Source: Calditerricola satsumensis
GTDB taxonomy: Bacteria; Bacillota; Bacilli; Calditerricolales; Calditerricolaceae
Assembly (NCBI RefSeq): GCF_014646935.1
Contig: NZ_BMOF01000023.1
Location: forward strand, 1 to 33,626
DNA: 33,626 nt
Reading direction: 5' to 3'
Below the pieces are notes generated by a model. The model saw only the letters and a program-made list of their open reading frames with translations, did no database searches and had not been told where the DNA came from. The translations under genes and the position numbers were made by a program. Each line of letters starts with the position of its first letter. The first letter of the stretch is position 1. Positions 32,006-33,626 of this stretch are shown piece by piece.

Positions 32006-32659
32006 TCAGCGGCGCACCGCCGTGGAGAGCCACACGTAGCGATTCAAGCGTTCAAACGACACGGCAAAGCCGGCGCGGCGATAAAGGGTCTCCAACACCG
32101 GCAGCGTGGGATAGAATTCCGTCTCCAAGTCGCGGAGCAGATGGACGTGCCCCTTGCGTCGCGCTTCTTCGATGCACGCTTGGCGCTCTTCTTCGCTGGC
32201 AAACACCGTGTCGGCAAAGACCACTTTTCCACCCGGGGCCAGGCGCGCAGCCATCTGCGTCAGCGCCGTTTCCTTCTCCTCGTCGGTCAAGTGATGAAAG
32301 GCGTAGGTGCTGACAAAGGCCGCAACCCGCTCATCGGAAAGGGGCAGGTGCAGGAAATCGCCGTCCCGCAGGTCGAGGTCGGGCAGCTTGCGCTTGGCCT
32401 GCTGGCGCATCTCCCGCGACGGCTCGACGCCGATCACGCGGTAGCCGCGCGCCAGCAGCTCGCGCGTGAGGTTCCCCGTGCCCACGCCGATTTCCACCAC
32501 CACCGAACCGGGCGGCAGGGCCACCTCGTCGGCCACGCGGGCGAGAATGCGGGAGTACCCGGCAAACACTTCGGCGTATTCCCCTGTCGGATCGGTGACC
32601 GTTTCGTCATACGTGGCAGCCCATTGATCAAACCGTTCGTTGAACCGGGCCACGCTCAT
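32006..32659 (-). CDS. YrrT-like SAM-dependent methyltransferase
   Basis: The 217-residue protein is a class I methyltransferase. Motif I VVVEIGVGTGNLTREL at about 53-68 binds S-adenosylmethionine, motif II is VIGVEPSREMRQQA, and motif III GDFLHLPL and the AFHHLTDEEK and LAPGGKVVFADTVF stretches follow. The N-terminus FDQWAATYDETVTDP...EYAEVFAGY is characteristic of Bacillus YrrT. In Bacillus yrrT lies before mtnN and the methionine-to-cysteine genes; none of those is present here. The acceptor is unknown. ATG 32659 follows AGGAGGG at 7 bases. The leader has repeats and a hairpin that may regulate it. Confidence 0.82.
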   Translation of the reverse strand: MSVARFNERFDQWAATYDETVTDPTGEYAEVFAGYSRILARVADEVALPPGSVVVEIGVGTGNLTRELLARGYRVIGVEPSREMRQQAKRKLPDLDLRDGDFLHLPLSDERVAAFVSTYAFHHLTDEEKETALTQMAARLAPGGKVVFADTVFASEEERQACIEEARRKGHVHLLRDLETEFYPTLPVLETLYRRAGFAVSFERLNRYVWLSTAVRR

Positions 32660-32673
32660 CGCTGTCCCTCCTA

Positions 32674-32724
32674 AAAACCGATAAAACCATCGGAATTAAC
32701 CGTTTTAAACCGACGATTTAGCTT
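32674..32724 (-). promoter_or_regulatory. Repeat-rich leader with an attenuator-like hairpin before the methyltransferase
   Basis: The leader has four GGTT(T/A) copies spaced 10, 13 and 9 bases apart. CCGAT-GGTTTT-ATCGG followed by TTTTTAGGAGG could form a small terminator next to the ribosome binding site. An upstream ATCGTCGG could pair with CCGATGGT and prevent it. The function is unknown; this was folded by eye. Confidence 0.35.
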
Positions 32725-32725
32725 C

Positions 32726-32755
32726 ATTGTACGCAAAACGGGCACCCTTCGACAA
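32726..32755 (-). promoter_or_regulatory. Promoter of the YrrT-like gene
   Basis: TTGTCG (32755-32750) and TACAAT (32731-32726) are 18 bases apart, 66 bases before the start codon. Confidence 0.55.
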
Positions 32756-32853
32756 CGGGAAAAACCGGCCGTCTTCTCATCGACGCTCTCATCCCGTCCG
32801 CAACGCCCACCCCTGGGGCACCGTTTTCCACGGCACAAGGCACGGACCCGTCC

Positions 32854-33480
32854 TTACGACGAGCGCGCCGCCGTTCCTTCACCCTGGGCCTCGTCAAGGT
32901 GGGCGACGTCGGCCACCGACAGCACCGTCCACACGCCCCCTTCCCAGCGCACGCGCGTGATGGCCGTGTTGCGATGCCGCGTGACGCCGGTGCCCAACCG
33001 GCCGCCGGTCATCCCATGCAGTGCGGCGTTCAAAAAGCCGCCATGGCTGACGACGAGCACCGTCTCGCCGTCGTGGCGCCGGGCAATGGCCTCCAGCACC
33101 GTCACCGCCCGATGCCGCAGCGCCTCAAACGTCTCCGCGCCGATCGCCGCAAGCCGCGGATCCTCGAGCGGAATCCCCTCCATCAGGCCGATCTCGGCCA
33201 TCGTCTTCCCTTCCCACTCGCCGAGGCACCGTTCGCGCAGTTCGGGCAGGGCGATCACCGCCTTTCCTGCGACACGCGCCACCGCCTCCGCGGTTTCCCG
33301 GGCCCGCGCCAGGTCACTGCTGTAGACGGCGGCAAAGGGCACCGTTGCAAGCCGCCGGGCCAGCACCTCCGCCTGCCATTTTCCCAGGGGGCTGAGCGGC
33401 ACGTCGCGATGGCCCTGGATGCGCCGCTCGCGGTTCCACAGCGTCTCCCCATGGCGAACGAGGTACAGCTCTGTCGCCAT
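32854..33480 (-). CDS. Histidine phosphatase family protein (phosphoglycerate-mutase-like)
   Basis: The 208-residue protein has the RHG motif LVRHGETLWNRERRIQGHRD, the phosphate-pocket Arg in SSDLARARETAE, Glu in ELRERCLGEWEG, and the second catalytic His in VVSHGGFLNA. It is a cofactor-dependent-mutase-like phosphatase of the GpmB/CobC/PhoE group and its substrate is not fixed by sequence. No cobalamin genes are adjacent. ATG 33480 has GGGAGTGA upstream; ATG 33498 lacks a site. Confidence 0.87.
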   Translation of the reverse strand: MATELYLVRHGETLWNRERRIQGHRDVPLSPLGKWQAEVLARRLATVPFAAVYSSDLARARETAEAVARVAGKAVIALPELRERCLGEWEGKTMAEIGLMEGIPLEDPRLAAIGAETFEALRHRAVTVLEAIARRHDGETVLVVSHGGFLNAALHGMTGGRLGTGVTRHRNTAITRVRWEGGVWTVLSVADVAHLDEAQGEGTAARSS

Positions 33481-33498
33481 CCCATCTGTCACTCCCAT

Positions 33499-33626
33499 CC
33501 GCGTTTGTTCTTTCTATTGTAGTCATAACCGGGGCGTTTTTGGGTACCTATTCGTTCGCGCCACACTCCGTGTCAACTCACATAAAAACCTAACCGAAGT
33601 GAAGCCGGTCACTCACGAGAAAATCT
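33499..33626. other. Right-end intergenic region
   Basis: No gene is seen in the last 128 bases. A TACAAT on the minus strand at about 33517-33522 could be a -10 box for the phosphatase gene, but there is no matching -35. Confidence 0.4.

Noticed and set aside
1-33626. CRISPR arrays, insertion sequences, prophage or rRNA genes
   Set aside because: No regularly spaced repeats, transposases, terminal inverted repeats, phage genes or rRNA sequence were found by reading both strands.

Overview
The window is GC-rich chromosomal DNA from a spore-forming Gram-positive bacterium, probably a Bacillales-type Firmicute and possibly a thermophile. Supports are an alpha/beta-type SASP gene behind a sigma-G-like promoter, a short Spo0E-like protein, NiaR, a NifS-type desulfurase paired with a rhodanese-less ThiI, YkoP, a UgtP-type glycosyltransferase, strong AGGAGG ribosome binding sites, a CcpA-type cre site and an S-layer-homology fragment. 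The genus cannot be fixed from this window. Most genes lie on the minus strand.

Layout: 1-1900 holds an SLH-domain relic, niaR and a glycerophosphodiester phosphodiesterase. 1930-3627 is a chemoreceptor. 3829-9756 is a selenium island. A minus-strand set of five genes (SenB-like glycosyltransferase, PhnD-like lipoprotein, permease, ATPase, selD) ends at a strong terminator, and the divergent gene mnmH/selU encodes tRNA 2-selenouridine synthase. selD carries an in-frame UGA at the catalytic position, so its product is almost certainly a selenoprotein of 350 residues. An annotation that treats the UGA as a stop loses the N-terminus and the active site. 9862-9949 is tRNA-Leu(CAG). 10031-16451 holds a VOC-domain relic, a membrane-anchored Clp/SDH-type serine protease, a ResA-like thioredoxin, a dCache chemoreceptor, an acyl-CoA ligase under a probable cre site, and the SASP.

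16531-20167 holds an M24 peptidase, a UgtP/MGDG-synthase-like glycosyltransferase, YkoP and a TerC-family protein. 20360-21544 is a three-repeat lipoprotein with a near-consensus promoter overlapped by Fur-like boxes. 21736-25177 holds a small Cys-containing protein, a frameshifted FAH-family gene, thiI and nifS-type iscS. 25432-28448 holds a Spo0E-like ORF, a small membrane protein, a HAD nucleotidase-like protein, a DUF1540 protein, a candidate sRNA with tandem anti-Shine-Dalgarno repeats, and an M20 amidohydrolase. 28470-33480 holds a TPM-domain/coiled-coil membrane protein, a 54-residue membrane protein, a lipoprotein, a YrrT-like methyltransferase and a histidine phosphatase.

The main discovery candidate is the selenium island. 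It combines selenophosphate synthesis (SelD), an ABC importer that probably brings in a selenium oxyanion, a glycosyltransferase with the motif layout of selenosugar synthase SenB but no SenA next to it, and tRNA selenation (MnmH). This suggests that selenium imported by the cell is split between tRNA, selenoproteins and an unidentified selenosugar.
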